A DNA stretch of 17,959 bases, from the NCBI GenBank assembly GCA_937923125.1, contig CALALK010000245.1, positions 1 through 17,959 of the forward strand, written 5' to 3'. The notes beneath the pieces were generated by a model, which was not told the origin of the DNA, made no database searches, and saw only the letters and a list, made by a program, of their open reading frames with translations. The position numbers were made by a program, and so were the translations under genes. This document shows, piece after piece, positions 8,647 through 16,804 of the stretch (within the stretch, counting starts at the first letter, position 1; the number at the start of each line of letters is the position of its first letter). This DNA comes from an uncultured Carnobacterium sp. GTDB lineage: Bacteria > Bacillota > Bacilli > Lactobacillales > Aerococcaceae.

Positions 8647-9186
8647 TTATTTTTGGAAAGGCATTCCAAGTTGAGTTAATAATTCTTTTGCTTCTTCGTC
8701 TGTATTAGCTGTTGTTACGATAACAATATCCATACCACGAACTTTGTCTACGCGATCGTAGTCAATTTCAGGGAAGATTAATTGTTCTTTAACACCTAAT
8801 GTGTAGTTACCGCGTCCATCAAAAGATTTTTTAGAAATCCCACGGAAGTCACGTACACGAGGTAATGAAACAGTTACTAACTTGTCTAAGAAGTCATACA
8901 TACGTTCACCACGTAGAGTAACTTTAGTTCCGATTGGCATACCTTCACGTAAACGGAAACCAGCGATTGATTTCTTCGCAGTTGTCACAACTGGTTTTTG
9001 ACCAGAGATTAATGTTAACTCTTCAACTGCTTTTTCTAAGTTTTTAGCGTTAGATGTTGCATCACCAACACCCATATTAATAACGATTTTTTCTACTTTA
9101 GGTACTTCCATAACTGATTTATAGTTGAATTTTTCAATTAATGAAGGTACTACTTCGTTTTTGTATTTTGCATTTAAGCGATTCAT
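8647..9186 (-). CDS. rplE: Large ribosomal subunit protein uL5
   Basis: 5S rRNA-binding protein of the 50S central protuberance, contacting P-site tRNA and uS13. 179 residues. [31 protein letters not shown] (about residues 33-43), [23 protein letters not shown] and the C-terminal [22 protein letters not shown] are conserved. ATG start with GGAAGGAGG upstream. Lies between rplX and the zinc-type rpsN, the usual Firmicute order. Confidence 0.98.
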   Translation of the reverse strand: MNRLNAKYKNEVVPSLIEKFNYKSVMEVPKVEKIVINMGVGDATSNAKNLEKAVEELTLISGQKPVVTTAKKSIAGFRLREGMPIGTKVTLRGERMYDFLDKLVTVSLPRVRDFRGISKKSFDGRGNYTLGVKEQLIFPEIDYDRVDKVRGMDIVIVTTANTDEEAKELLTQLGMPFQK

Positions 9187-9218
9187 GCAGGATGGTCCTC
9201 CTTCCTCAAATTACTGAA

Positions 9219-9521
9219 TTATGCTTTGTTACGACCTTTAGGTACACGTACCTTTTCACCGTTTTCTACTTTAAAGCCTGTACGAGTTGCTTTACCTGTA
9301 GTAGGGTCTACGAACATTACGTTTGAAACATGAATTGGAGCTTCCACTTCAACGATTCCCCCTGTTTGGTTCGCTTGAGATGGTTTTTGATGTTTCTTAA
9401 CAATGTTAACACCTTCAACGATTACACGGTCTTTTTTAGGAAAACTTTTTAAGATTTTTCCTTCTTTACCTTTATCTTTACCTGAGATTACTTTTACGAT
9501 ATCACCAGTTTTTACGTGCAT
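9219..9521 (-). CDS. rplX: Large ribosomal subunit protein uL24
   Basis: Assembly initiator protein of the 50S subunit near the tunnel exit. 100 residues, slightly short for the family but within range. The KOW motif is visible at [20 protein letters not shown] (residues 4-23), followed by [15 protein letters not shown] and a C-terminal [19 protein letters not shown]. The ATG at 9521 has a near-perfect GGAGGTG site 8 nt upstream. Confidence 0.97.
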   Translation of the reverse strand: MHVKTGDIVKVISGKDKGKEGKILKSFPKKDRVIVEGVNIVKKHQKPSQANQTGGIVEVEAPIHVSNVMFVDPTTGKATRTGFKVENGEKVRVPKGRNKA

Positions 9522-9551
9522 GTGTTACACCTCCTTCGATTTTGATGAGAA

Positions 9552-9958
<407 letters not shown>

Positions 9959-10225
9959 TTAAATAATTACTGCTTCTTCAACAATTTCAACTAAGCGGAA
10001 ACGTTTTGTTTTTGACAATGGACGAGTTTCCATAATCTTAACAATGTCCCCAACTTTTGCTGAGTTATTTTCATCATGAGCTACAAATTTTTTCGTATAT
10101 TTAACACGTTTACCGTAAGTTGAGTGACGTTTGTAAGTTTCGATTGCAACTACTAACGTTTTGTCCATCTTATCTGAAACAACGCGTCCTTGATATACTT
10201 TACGTTGGTTACGTTCTACAGTCAT
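9959..10225 (-). CDS. rpsQ: Small ribosomal subunit protein uS17
   Basis: Primary 16S rRNA-binding OB-fold protein of the 30S body. I use the second of two nearby ATGs (10225), giving 88 residues starting [26 protein letters not shown] lies 8 nt before this ATG but only 2 nt before the first ATG at 10231, too close for normal initiation. [18 protein letters not shown] and [10 protein letters not shown] are the family's conserved strands. Last gene of the S10 set; an 8-bp hairpin begins immediately after its stop. Confidence 0.96.
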   Translation of the reverse strand: MTVERNQRKVYQGRVVSDKMDKTLVVAIETYKRHSTYGKRVKYTKKFVAHDENNSAKVGDIVKIMETRPLSKTKRFRLVEIVEEAVII

Positions 10226-10249
10226 GTTCATTGCCTCCTTTGCTGATGA

Positions 10250-10456
10250 TTATTTTTGCAATTCTTCTTGACGCAATGCAGTCTTGATACGCGCAATTTG
10301 TTTACGTACTTCACGAATGCGTGCTGTACCTTCTAATTGCCCAGTAGCAAGTTGGAATCGTAAGTTGAATAGTTCTTGTTTTAATTCATTTTCTTTTTCA
10401 ACAAGTTCAGCAGTGGATAACCCTTTAAGTTCTTTCTTAAGTTCATTAACCTTCAT
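10250..10456 (-). CDS. rpmC: Large ribosomal subunit protein uL29
   Basis: Small helical 50S protein near the tunnel exit, next to uL23. I assign 68 residues beginning [20 protein letters not shown], using the ATG at 10456; an in-frame start five codons upstream would lie deeper in rplP and gives an atypical N-terminus. The body [27 protein letters not shown] is the family pattern of two antiparallel helices. The gene overlaps the end of rplP by 11 nt in a different frame, and GGTGGTGA within rplP serves as its likely ribosome binding site. Confidence 0.96.
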   Translation of the reverse strand: MKVNELKKELKGLSTAELVEKENELKQELFNLRFQLATGQLEGTARIREVRKQIARIKTALRQEELQK

Positions 10457-10880
10457 TCGATTCACCACCATTTTCTTCGCGTTTCACAAATTTTGTTTTA
10501 ACTGGCAATTTGTGTGATGCCAAACGTAAAGCTTCGCGTGCTACTTCTTCTGATACGCCAGCGATTTCGAACATCACTTTACCGCGTTTAACTGGTGCAA
10601 CCCATCCTTCAGGTGCCCCTTTACCAGAACCCATACGAACCCCGATAGCTTTAGCTGTGTATGATTTGTGAGGGAAAATTTTAATCCATACTTTCCCACC
10701 ACGTTTCATGTAACGTGTCATAGCGATACGTGCTGCTTCGATTTGACGGTTTGTAATCCAGTGAGATTCTGTTGCTTGTAAACCGTATGTACCGAATACT
10801 ACTTCTTTACCACCTTTAGCTTCCCCGCGCATTTTTCCACGGAACTCACGACGGTGTTTTACACGTTTAGGTACTAACAT
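10446..10880 (-). CDS. rplP: Large ribosomal subunit protein uL16
   Basis: Late-assembling 50S protein beside the A-site tRNA, needed for peptidyl transferase activity. 144 residues. [19 protein letters not shown], the [22 protein letters not shown] segment (about residues 30-51) and [22 protein letters not shown] are diagnostic. Starts 2 nt after the rpsC stop, with its Shine-Dalgarno inside rpsC. The last codons overlap the rpmC start by 11 nt. The acidic C-terminal tail ([10 protein letters not shown]) is the variable part of the family. Confidence 0.98.
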   Translation of the reverse strand: MLVPKRVKHRREFRGKMRGEAKGGKEVVFGTYGLQATESHWITNRQIEAARIAMTRYMKRGGKVWIKIFPHKSYTAKAIGVRMGSGKGAPEGWVAPVKRGKVMFEIAGVSEEVAREALRLASHKLPVKTKFVKREENGGESNEG

Positions 10881-10882
10881 GT

Positions 10883-11545
10883 TTATTTCCCTCCTTTCTC
10901 AGAGTTTTTGTTCTTTCTTGTTGGTAATACTTCATCGCGGTAGATCCAAGTTTTAACACCTAATTTACCGTATGTTGTATCTGCTTCTTCCCATGCGTAG
11001 TCAATGTCCGCACGTAATGTATGCAATGGAACTGTTCCTTCTGAATAGCTTTCAGAACGAGCGATATCGGCACCGTTTAAACGACCTGATACCATTGTTT
11101 TGATTCCTTTAGCACCAGCGCGCATTGTACGTTGGATTGCTTGTTTTTGTGCACGACGGAAAGCGATACGACGTTCTAAGTCGCGAGCGATTCCTTCAGC
11201 AACTAATTTAGCATCTAAATCAGGTTTTTTGATTTCAACAATGTTAATGTGAACTCGTTTACCTGTTAATTTGTTTAAGTTTGTACGTAATTTATCTACT
11301 TCAGATCCACCTTTACCAATTACCATACCTGGTTTAGCTGTGTGGATTGAAACATTAACACGATTAGCAGCACGTTCAATTTCAATTGTTGAAACGCTAG
11401 CTTCGTTTAATTGTTTACGGATATAATCACGGATTTTTAAATCTTCATGTAAGAATTCTGCGAAATCTTTTTCTGCGTACCATTTTGAATCCCAGTCACG
11501 GATGATTCCGACACGCATTCCTAATGGATGAATTTTTTGACCCAC
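10883..11545 (-). CDS. rpsC: Small ribosomal subunit protein uS3
   Basis: Forms the mRNA entry channel of the 30S head with uS4 and uS5 and contributes to helicase activity. 220 residues. Starts [20 protein letters not shown]; the KH domain carries [13 protein letters not shown] (GKGG at 77-80), and the C-terminal domain contains [13 protein letters not shown] and [19 protein letters not shown]. Start codon is GTG at 11545 with AAGGAGGG upstream, 3 nt after rplV. rplP begins 2 nt after the stop. The tail is basic and somewhat variable, as in relatives. Confidence 0.98.
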   Translation of the reverse strand: MGQKIHPLGMRVGIIRDWDSKWYAEKDFAEFLHEDLKIRDYIRKQLNEASVSTIEIERAANRVNVSIHTAKPGMVIGKGGSEVDKLRTNLNKLTGKRVHINIVEIKKPDLDAKLVAEGIARDLERRIAFRRAQKQAIQRTMRAGAKGIKTMVSGRLNGADIARSESYSEGTVPLHTLRADIDYAWEEADTTYGKLGVKTWIYRDEVLPTRKNKNSEKGGK

Positions 11546-11548
11546 TGA

Positions 11549-11905
11549 TTATCCCTCCTTCTTCTCTGATACCACTACAGTGATGTGGCTTGTGCGTTTT
11601 AAGATTTGTGAAGCTGAACCTTTAGCACGTGGACGGAAACGTTTCATAGTTGGTCCTTCGTTCACGTAAGCTTCACTTACATATAAGTTTTCAACATCTA
11701 AGTCGAAATTGTGTTCAGCGTTAGCAATTGCAGACATTAAAACTTTTTCTACGATTGGTGATGCAGAACGTGGTGTAAATTTCAAGATTGAAATTGCGTC
11801 ACCGATTTTTTTACCTCTAATTAGATCGACAACAAGACGAGCTTTACGAGGTGCAATACGAACTGTTTTAGCAACTGCTTTTGCAGATGTGATTTGTTCT
11901 GACAT
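11549..11905 (-). CDS. rplV: Large ribosomal subunit protein uL22
   Basis: Assembly protein that spans the 50S subunit and forms the exit-tunnel constriction with uL4. 118 residues. [17 protein letters not shown] (about residues 16-32) and the beta-hairpin [20 protein letters not shown] (about 82-101) are clear; the hairpin tip is the site of macrolide-resistance changes elsewhere and shows no insertion or deletion here by eye. Its stop lies 3 nt before the rpsC GTG, whose Shine-Dalgarno is inside the rplV 3' end, so coupled translation is likely. Confidence 0.98.
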   Translation of the reverse strand: MSEQITSAKAVAKTVRIAPRKARLVVDLIRGKKIGDAISILKFTPRSASPIVEKVLMSAIANAEHNFDLDVENLYVSEAYVNEGPTMKRFRPRAKGSASQILKRTSHITVVVSEKKEG

Positions 11906-11924
11906 TTTTCAAGTCCTCCCCTCG

Positions 11925-12206
11925 TTATTTGCGTTTAGATTTCTTATCGTCATTCACGTGACCACGGTAAGTTCTTGTTGGTGCGAATTCACCTAATTTG
12001 TGACCTACCATGTCTTCTTGAATATATACTGGAACATGTTTTCTGCCGTCATATACAGCAATTGTTTGTCCAACAAAGTTTGGGAAAATTGTTGAACGAC
12101 GTGACCAAGTTTTGATCACAACTTTTTTGTCGCTACCTTGAGCAGCTTCAACCTTTTTCATCAAATGATCATCGACGAAAGGTCCTTTTTTCAAACTACG
12201 ACCCAT
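11925..12206 (-). CDS. rpsS: Small ribosomal subunit protein uS19
   Basis: 30S head protein that contacts uS13 and the A-site tRNA. 93 residues, typical for Firmicutes. [20 protein letters not shown] opens the protein, and the [16 protein letters not shown] signature (about residues 68-83) is intact, followed by a basic tail. ATG start at 12206 with a strong AAGGAGG. Next gene rplV after 19 nt. Confidence 0.98.
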   Translation of the reverse strand: MGRSLKKGPFVDDHLMKKVEAAQGSDKKVVIKTWSRRSTIFPNFVGQTIAVYDGRKHVPVYIQEDMVGHKLGEFAPTRTYRGHVNDDKKSKRK

Positions 12207-12260
12207 TACGGAAATCCTCCTTCCAGAATTTTAATAGAATCAGATTTGTTATCTAGTTAA

Positions 12261-13091
12261 TTATTTTTTACGACCACGAACAATAAGCTTGTTAGAACGA
12301 GCTTTCTTGCTACGAGTTTTGTATCCAAGAGCTGGTTTACCCCATGGAGATACTGGTGTTGGACGTCCGATAGGAGCGCGACCTTCACCACCACCGTGTG
12401 GGTGATCGTTAGGGTTCATTACAGAACCACGAACTGTTGGGCGTTTACGTTTCCAACGAGAACGTCCTGCTTTACCGAAGTTAATTAATTCGTGTTGTTC
12501 GTTACCAACAGTACCGATTGTTGCACGGCAAGTTGAAAGAATCATACGAACTTCACCTGAGTTCAAACGAACTAAAGTGTATTTACCTTCTTGACCAAGT
12601 ACTTGTGCACTTGTACCAGCTGAACGAACTAATTGTCCGCCTTTACCTGGTTTTGTTTCAATGTTGTGGATTACAGTACCCACTGGGATGTTTGCTAATG
12701 GTAAAGCATTACCTACTTTAATATCAGCATTTTCTCCTGATTCGATACGTTGTCCTACTTGTAAACCTTTTGGAGCAATGATATATGCTTTAACACCATC
12801 TACATAGTGAATTAATGCAATGTTTGCTGTACGGTTTGGATCGTACTCGATTGAGTGAACTACACCTTCAACGTTATCTTTGTTACGTTTGAAGTCGATC
12901 ACACGGTAAGCACGTTTGTGTCCGCCACCTTGGTGACGTACAGTGATTTTACCTTGGCTGTTACGACCAGCGTTGTTTTTTGATGATTCCAACAAAGTTT
13001 TTTCTGGTGTTGACTTTGTGATTTCGCTGAAGTCATAACCTGTCATATTACGACGGCCGTTTGAGGTTGGATTATATTTTTTAATCGCCAC
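12261..13091 (-). CDS. rplB: Large ribosomal subunit protein uL2
   Basis: Largest 50S primary rRNA-binding protein, needed for subunit joining and peptidyl transferase activity. 276 residues. Diagnostic features are the N-terminal [27 protein letters not shown] (52-60), and the C-terminal [18 protein letters not shown] (226-243), in which His230 corresponds to the functionally important His229 of E. coli. The start is GTG at 13091, supported by AGGAGG 8 nt upstream and by the conserved N-terminus. Ends with a lysine/arginine tail. The 54-nt gap to rpsS has a Shine-Dalgarno and only weak pairing. Confidence 0.99.
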   Translation of the reverse strand: MAIKKYNPTSNGRRNMTGYDFSEITKSTPEKTLLESSKNNAGRNSQGKITVRHQGGGHKRAYRVIDFKRNKDNVEGVVHSIEYDPNRTANIALIHYVDGVKAYIIAPKGLQVGQRIESGENADIKVGNALPLANIPVGTVIHNIETKPGKGGQLVRSAGTSAQVLGQEGKYTLVRLNSGEVRMILSTCRATIGTVGNEQHELINFGKAGRSRWKRKRPTVRGSVMNPNDHPHGGGEGRAPIGRPTPVSPWGKPALGYKTRSKKARSNKLIVRGRKK

Positions 13092-13134
13092 GTCTATTTC
13101 CTCCTATTATTATAGTAGTTTTTCATTCTGAAGA

Positions 13135-13425
13135 TTAAGCTTCTTCAGCGAATAATTGAATATCTTTTGAATCTTTTGTAAGCTTCACAATTGCTTTACG
13201 ACGTTTGTTAGTGTAACCACCGTAGCGGCCAACACGTTTGAATTTAGCACGTACATTTAAGATGTTAACTTTTTCAACTTTAACACCAAAAATTTCTTCT
13301 ACGGCTTGACGTACTTGAATTTTGTTAGCACGTACATCAACTTCAAAAGTGTATTTCTTTTCGTCAGTAGCAAGCATTGAAGCTTCAGTAATGATAGGGC
13401 GTTTGATTACGTCACGTGCATCCAT
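13135..13425 (-). CDS. rplW: Large ribosomal subunit protein uL23
   Basis: Sits at the tunnel exit and docks trigger factor, SRP and the Sec translocon. 96 residues, standard for Firmicutes. Starts [17 protein letters not shown] and has the conserved [22 protein letters not shown] region, then the basic [16 protein letters not shown] loop (about residues 63-78). Translationally coupled to rplD by a 1-nt start/stop overlap. A 43-nt spacer leads to rplB. Confidence 0.98.
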   Translation of the reverse strand: MDARDVIKRPIITEASMLATDEKKYTFEVDVRANKIQVRQAVEEIFGVKVEKVNILNVRAKFKRVGRYGGYTNKRRKAIVKLTKDSKDIQLFAEEA

Positions 13426-14048
13426 TATTGAAGTCCCTCCTCTACTTTAGAAAGAGCTGCTTTTGTGAATAATAATTTGTCGTTGTTTACAACGTCTAAT
13501 ACTGTAACATCTGTTTCGTCAACGATTGTAACGTTTGGAATGTTGCGAGCTGCTAATAATGCGAAATCGTTTGAAGATTCTACAACTACTAACACTTTTG
13601 TATCAACGTTTAAGTTAGACAATACTTGTGCAAACTCTTTTGTTTTTGGTGCGTCAAATTGTAATGCTTCCACTACAACAAGCTTGTTATCCAATACTTT
13701 TTGTGATAATACTGATTTAATCGCTAAGCGACGTACTTTTTTAGGTAATTTGTAACTATATGAACGAGGTGTTGGTCCGAATACAATACCTCCGCCACGC
13801 CATTGTGGTGAACGGATTGATCCTTGACGAGCACGACCAGTTCCTTTTTGGCGCCATGGTTTACGGCCGCCTCCGCTTACTGCACTACGGTTTTTAACAG
13901 CGTGTGTTCCTTGACGTAATGAAGCGCGTTGCATGATTACTGCGTCGAATACTACATTTTCGTTTGGTTCAATTCCGAAGATTTCTGAGTTTAATTCGAT
14001 TTCTCCGTTTGTTGTTCCATCTTGTTTAAATAATGTAACTTTTGTCAT
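13425..14048 (-). CDS. rplD: Large ribosomal subunit protein uL4
   Basis: Binds 23S rRNA domain I and lines the exit tunnel opposite uL22. 207 residues. The extended tunnel loop [19 protein letters not shown] (about residues 63-81) and the following [15 protein letters not shown] are diagnostic; macrolide resistance changes in other species fall in this loop, which looks standard here. In Escherichia coli uL4 represses its own operon through the S10 leader; the leader here could be compared, but no conserved site is obvious to me. Its TAA overlaps the rplW ATG by one base (TAATG at 13425), indicating termination-reinitiation coupling. Confidence 0.98.
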   Translation of the reverse strand: MTKVTLFKQDGTTNGEIELNSEIFGIEPNENVVFDAVIMQRASLRQGTHAVKNRSAVSGGGRKPWRQKGTGRARQGSIRSPQWRGGGIVFGPTPRSYSYKLPKKVRRLAIKSVLSQKVLDNKLVVVEALQFDAPKTKEFAQVLSNLNVDTKVLVVVESSNDFALLAARNIPNVTIVDETDVTVLDVVNNDKLLFTKAALSKVEEGLQ

Positions 14049-14073
14049 TCTCTCGTTCCTCCTTCCCTATTTA

Positions 14074-14706
14074 TTATTTAGATTTAATTGCTGTTTTAAT
14101 TTCTACTAATGATTTCTTAGATCCAGGTACGTTACCTTTGATTAAGATTACATTGCGTTCTGCATCAACTTTCACTACTTCTAAGTTTTGAATAGTGATA
14201 CGGTCGCCACCCATTTGTCCAGGTAATGCTTTACCTTTGAAAACGCGTGATGGGAATGATGCTCCACCCATTGAACCAGGACGACGGTGGTAACGAGAAC
14301 CGTGTGCCATTGGTCCGCGAGATTGTCCATGACGTTTGATAGCACCTTGGAAACCTTTCCCTTTAGATGTACCTGTTACGTCAACGATGTCTCCTGCTTT
14401 GAATACATCAACTGTAATTTCTTGTCCTACTTCGTACTCGCTAAGCTCGACATTGTTGAATTCACGAATGAAGCGCTTAGGAGTAGCATTTGCTTTTGCT
14501 ACATGACCTTTAGCAGGGCGATTTGATAATACTTCACGTAAGTCGTCGAAACCTAATTGAACAGCTTCGTAACCGTCGTTTTCGATTGTTTTTAATTGAA
14601 GAACAACGTTTGGAGTTACTTCAACTACTGTTACAGGAATAAGTTCACCTGCTTCTGTAAAGAATTGAGTCATCCCTACTTTTTTGCCTAAGATTCCTTT
14701 GGTCAT
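14074..14706 (-). CDS. rplC: Large ribosomal subunit protein uL3
   Basis: Early assembly 23S rRNA-binding protein whose long loop reaches the peptidyl transferase centre. 210 residues, usual length. The N-terminal [14 protein letters not shown] is a family hallmark, and the loop [20 protein letters not shown] (about residues 117-136) followed by [13 protein letters not shown] is clear; changes in this loop affect pleuromutilin and linezolid binding in other bacteria, and I see nothing unusual in it. ATG start with a GGAGG-type site. Second gene of the operon, spaced 25 nt from both neighbours. Confidence 0.98.
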   Translation of the reverse strand: MTKGILGKKVGMTQFFTEAGELIPVTVVEVTPNVVLQLKTIENDGYEAVQLGFDDLREVLSNRPAKGHVAKANATPKRFIREFNNVELSEYEVGQEITVDVFKAGDIVDVTGTSKGKGFQGAIKRHGQSRGPMAHGSRYHRRPGSMGGASFPSRVFKGKALPGQMGGDRITIQNLEVVKVDAERNVILIKGNVPGSKKSLVEIKTAIKSK

Positions 14707-14731
14707 GGTTACACCTCCATTTTTCTATTTA

Positions 14732-15040
14732 TTATAATTTGATTTCGATGTCAACGCCGCTTGGTAAATCAAGCTTCATTAAGGCATCAACAGTTTTTGG
14801 CGTTGGATTAACGATGTCGATCAAACGCTTGTGTGTACGCATTTCAAATTGTTCGCGAGAATCTTTATATTTGTGAGTCGCACGAATAACTGTGTAAAGC
14901 GATCTTTCTGTTGGCAATGGAATTGGACCAGCTACGCTAGCACCAGTTCTTTTTGCTGTTTCTACGATTTTTTCCGCTGATTGATCAAGCGCACGGTGTT
15001 CGTAAGCTTTCAAACGGATACGGATTTTTTGTTTTGCCAT
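14732..15040 (-). CDS. rpsJ: Small ribosomal subunit protein uS10
   Basis: Component of the 30S head; also the NusE antitermination partner of NusB in rRNA transcription. The 102 residues beginning [16 protein letters not shown] match the family's usual start and length. The central [16 protein letters not shown] segment (about residues 37-52) is the conserved loop that reaches into the ribosome. I chose the ATG at 15040 because it follows GGAGGAAAGACA and gives the canonical N-terminus; an in-frame ATG 36 codons upstream would add a basic extension not known in the family. First gene of the S10 operon, after a long leader and a good promoter. rplC follows after 25 nt. Confidence 0.98.
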   Translation of the reverse strand: MAKQKIRIRLKAYEHRALDQSAEKIVETAKRTGASVAGPIPLPTERSLYTVIRATHKYKDSREQFEMRTHKRLIDIVNPTPKTVDALMKLDLPSGVDIEIKL

Positions 15041-15211
15041 TGTCTTTCCTCCTTCGTCTAATGTTGTCATAAGACTAGCTCCACGCGAATTTCCGACTTG
15101 ACCCTTTCGTGGCAAAGCGTCCGGGCGTGTCGCAACCTCTCGTTTCATAGCTCCCCTTCTTATTTTAAGAGGGGGTATGCTGCTTTAGAATTTACATTCC
15201 TCTGCGGCACT
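15041..15211 (-). promoter_or_regulatory. Structured 5' leader of the S10 operon transcript
   Basis: Three foldable elements are visible on the transcribed strand. First, GTGC...GCAT (15177-15210) encloses GAAT-GTAA-ATTC, a 4-bp stem with a GNRA loop. Second, a long hairpin at 15146-15179 combines CATA/TATG, CCCC/GGGG and TCTTA/TAAGA around an AAA loop. Third, CCACG/CGTGG closes at 15081-15112. The outer 3' arm of the first and the outer 5' arm of the second share bases, so those parts exclude each other. None is followed by a T-run. Autogenous control by a ribosomal protein is known for S10 leaders in gamma-proteobacteria (L4), but whether this leader is regulated is inference. An in-frame ATG at 15148 opens onto rpsJ with no stop. 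Confidence 0.55.
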
Positions 15212-15217
15212 TTTAAT

Positions 15218-15246
15218 AGTATACAAGATTCTTTTTTTGATTGCAA
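15218..15246 (-). promoter_or_regulatory. Putative main promoter of the S10-spc-alpha operon
   Basis: The minus strand shows TTGCAA (-35, 15241-15246), an optimal 17-nt spacer with an A-tract, and TATACT (-10, 15218-15223). The predicted start is near 15211, so the transcript would carry a leader of about 170 nt before rpsJ. It lies downstream of the tuf terminator and upstream of 29 same-strand genes, the expected place for this operon's promoter. Confidence 0.8.
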
Positions 15247-15411
15247 GCGAAAACCGTTGATTTAACAACATTTATTTATGCACACGCGCCCGTGTGTTCC
15301 ATTTAGTTTTAAAACCTTTACAAAACGCGTCAAATCAGCGTTTTTGGTCTTGATGTGTAATTTTTGCAATTCGCTTTCAATTGTCTGACATTTTGAAACA
15401 GAAAAAAATTA
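15247..15411. other. Non-coding spacer between tuf terminator and S10 promoter
   Basis: No gene is visible in this AT-rich spacer. It contains a perfect 6-bp inverted repeat with a GC-rich loop (CACACG/CGTGTG, 15281-15296) and a 7-bp inverted repeat (AAAACGC/GCGTTTT, about 15322-15344). On the minus strand a weak additional promoter-like pair, TTGACG and TAAAAC 16 nt apart, overlaps the second repeat. Together with the terminator, promoter and leader on either side it makes up the 424-nt gap between tuf and rpsJ. Confidence 0.6.
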
Positions 15412-15443
15412 TAAAAAAAGACTATCCAAAATTGGATAGTCTT
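15412..15443 (-). terminator. Strong intrinsic terminator after tuf
   Basis: On the minus strand AAGACTATCCA pairs with TGGATAGTCTT (11 bp, 4-nt loop ATTT), immediately followed by five further T residues and an AT-rich run. The stem begins about 22 nt after the tuf stop codon. It is the clearest Rho-independent terminator in the window and separates the str-type genes from the S10 operon. Confidence 0.9.
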
Positions 15444-15464
15444 GAAAATCAATTTTAAGAAAAA

Positions 15465-16652
15465 TTATTTTTCGATAGAAGCTACTGAACCAGCACCTAC
15501 TGTACGTCCACCTTCACGGATAGAGAATTTAGTACCGTTTTCGATAGCAACTGGGTGAATTAATTCAACTTCCATAGTTACGTTGTCACCAGGCATTACC
15601 ATTTCAACGCCTTCTGGTAACAAGCAAACACCAGTGATGTCTGTTGTACGGAAGTAGAATTGAGGACGGTAGTTAGTGAAGAATGGAGTGTGACGTCCAC
15701 CTTCTTCTTTAGTTAATACGTAAACTTCAGCTTTGAATTTAGTATGTGGAGTGATTGTTCCTGGTTTAGCAAGAACTTGTCCACGTTCGATGTTGTCACG
15801 TGTAACACCACGTAATAATGTACCAATGTTATCCCCTGCTTCAGCATAGTCTAACAATTTACGGAACATTTCAACACCTGTAACAGTTGTTTTAGAAGTT
15901 TCTTCTGAAATACCAACGATTTCAACTTCGTCACCAACACGAACTTGTCCACGTTCAACACGACCTGTAGCAACAGTACCACGACCTGTGATTGAGAACA
16001 CGTCTTCGACTGGCATCATGAATGGTTTGTCAACGTCACGTTCTGGAGTTGGGATGTATTCGTCAACTGCAGCCATTAATTCTAAGATTTTTTCTTCGTA
16101 TGAAGCGTCGCCTTCTAAAGCGCGTAAAGCAGAACCTGCAATAACTGGAGTGTCATCGCCTGGGAAATCGTATTCTGATAATAAGTCACGAACTTCCATT
16201 TCTACTAATTCTAATAATTCTTCATCGTCAACCATGTCAACTTTGTTTAAGAATACAACGATGTAAGGAACACCTACTTGACGTGATAATAAGATGTGTT
16301 CACGTGTTTGTGGCATTGGGCCGTCAGCTGCAGATACTACTAAGATAGCACCGTCCATTTGAGCAGCACCAGTGATCATGTTTTTAACGTAGTCCGCGTG
16401 TCCTGGGCAGTCAACGTGAGCGTAGTGACGAGTGTCAGTTTCGTACTCAACGTGAGCTGTGTTGATTGTGATACCACGTTCGCGTTCTTCTGGAGCTTTA
16501 TCGATTGAACCGTAATCTTGAGCTTGCGCGAAACCTTTCTTAGCTAATACAGTTGTAATAGCAGCAGTTAATGTTGTTTTACCGTGGTCAACGTGGCCGA
16601 TTGTACCAATGTTAACGTGTGGTTTTGAACGGTCAAATTTTTCTTTTGCCAT
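15465..16652 (-). CDS. tuf: Elongation factor Tu
   Basis: GTPase that carries aminoacyl-tRNA to the ribosomal A site; normally among the most abundant cytoplasmic proteins. The 395-residue length is standard. Domain I carries all G motifs: G1 GHVDHGKT (19-26), switch I with RGITI and Thr62, G3 DCPGH (81-85), G4 NKVD (136-139) and G5 SAL (174-176). Beta-barrel domains II and III follow from about residue 210, with [13 protein letters not shown] at 219-231. The ATG at 16652 begins the family-typical MAKEKFDR and follows AGGAGG at good spacing. It has its own promoter and terminator, so it can be a monocistronic unit besides receiving read-through from fusA. In domain [12 protein letters not shown] (340-348) has Cys343 where many homologues have another residue; I do not attach a function to that. 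Confidence 0.99.
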   Translation of the reverse strand: MAKEKFDRSKPHVNIGTIGHVDHGKTTLTAAITTVLAKKGFAQAQDYGSIDKAPEERERGITINTAHVEYETDTRHYAHVDCPGHADYVKNMITGAAQMDGAILVVSAADGPMPQTREHILLSRQVGVPYIVVFLNKVDMVDDEELLELVEMEVRDLLSEYDFPGDDTPVIAGSALRALEGDASYEEKILELMAAVDEYIPTPERDVDKPFMMPVEDVFSITGRGTVATGRVERGQVRVGDEVEIVGISEETSKTTVTGVEMFRKLLDYAEAGDNIGTLLRGVTRDNIERGQVLAKPGTITPHTKFKAEVYVLTKEEGGRHTPFFTNYRPQFYFRTTDITGVCLLPEGVEMVMPGDNVTMEVELIHPVAIENGTKFSIREGGRTVGAGSVASIEK

Positions 16653-16714
16653 TTAAATGATTCCTCCTAATAATTGAGTTTTGTTAGATTCTATAACAGT
16701 ATCTACCGATTGTA

Positions 16715-16744
16715 ATTATACCAAAGAACTCTCTTAAAAATCAA
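16715..16744 (-). promoter_or_regulatory. Putative sigma-A promoter of tuf
   Basis: The minus strand reads TTGATT (-35, 16739-16744), an 18-nt spacer, and a consensus TATAAT (-10, 16715-16720). Transcription would start near 16708, giving a leader of about 55 nt ending in a strong Shine-Dalgarno (AGGAGG) before tuf. This would let EF-Tu be made in excess of fusA. The -10 is perfect and the -35 matches four of six. Confidence 0.7.
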
Positions 16745-16767
16745 CTGGTTATGACTGACATAACCAG
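16745..16767 (-). other. Perfect 9-bp hairpin in the fusA-tuf gap
   Basis: On the minus strand CTGGTTATG and CATAACCAG pair perfectly around a 5-nt loop (TCAGT). The stem is followed by TTGATTTTTA, a broken T-run, so it could act as a weak intrinsic terminator for fusA. The same TTGATT also reads as the -35 box of the tuf promoter, so terminator tail and promoter appear to overlap. Whether transcripts really end here is inference. Confidence 0.55.
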
Positions 16768-16804
16768 CCGATTCAGTTCATTTGATAGGATACAGCGTTA
16801 GAGA

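Noticed and set aside
15500..15700. Cys343 in EF-Tu domain III as a meaningful substitution
   Set aside because: I cannot recall the residue reliably in close relatives, and it is not part of a catalytic or known antibiotic-binding motif.
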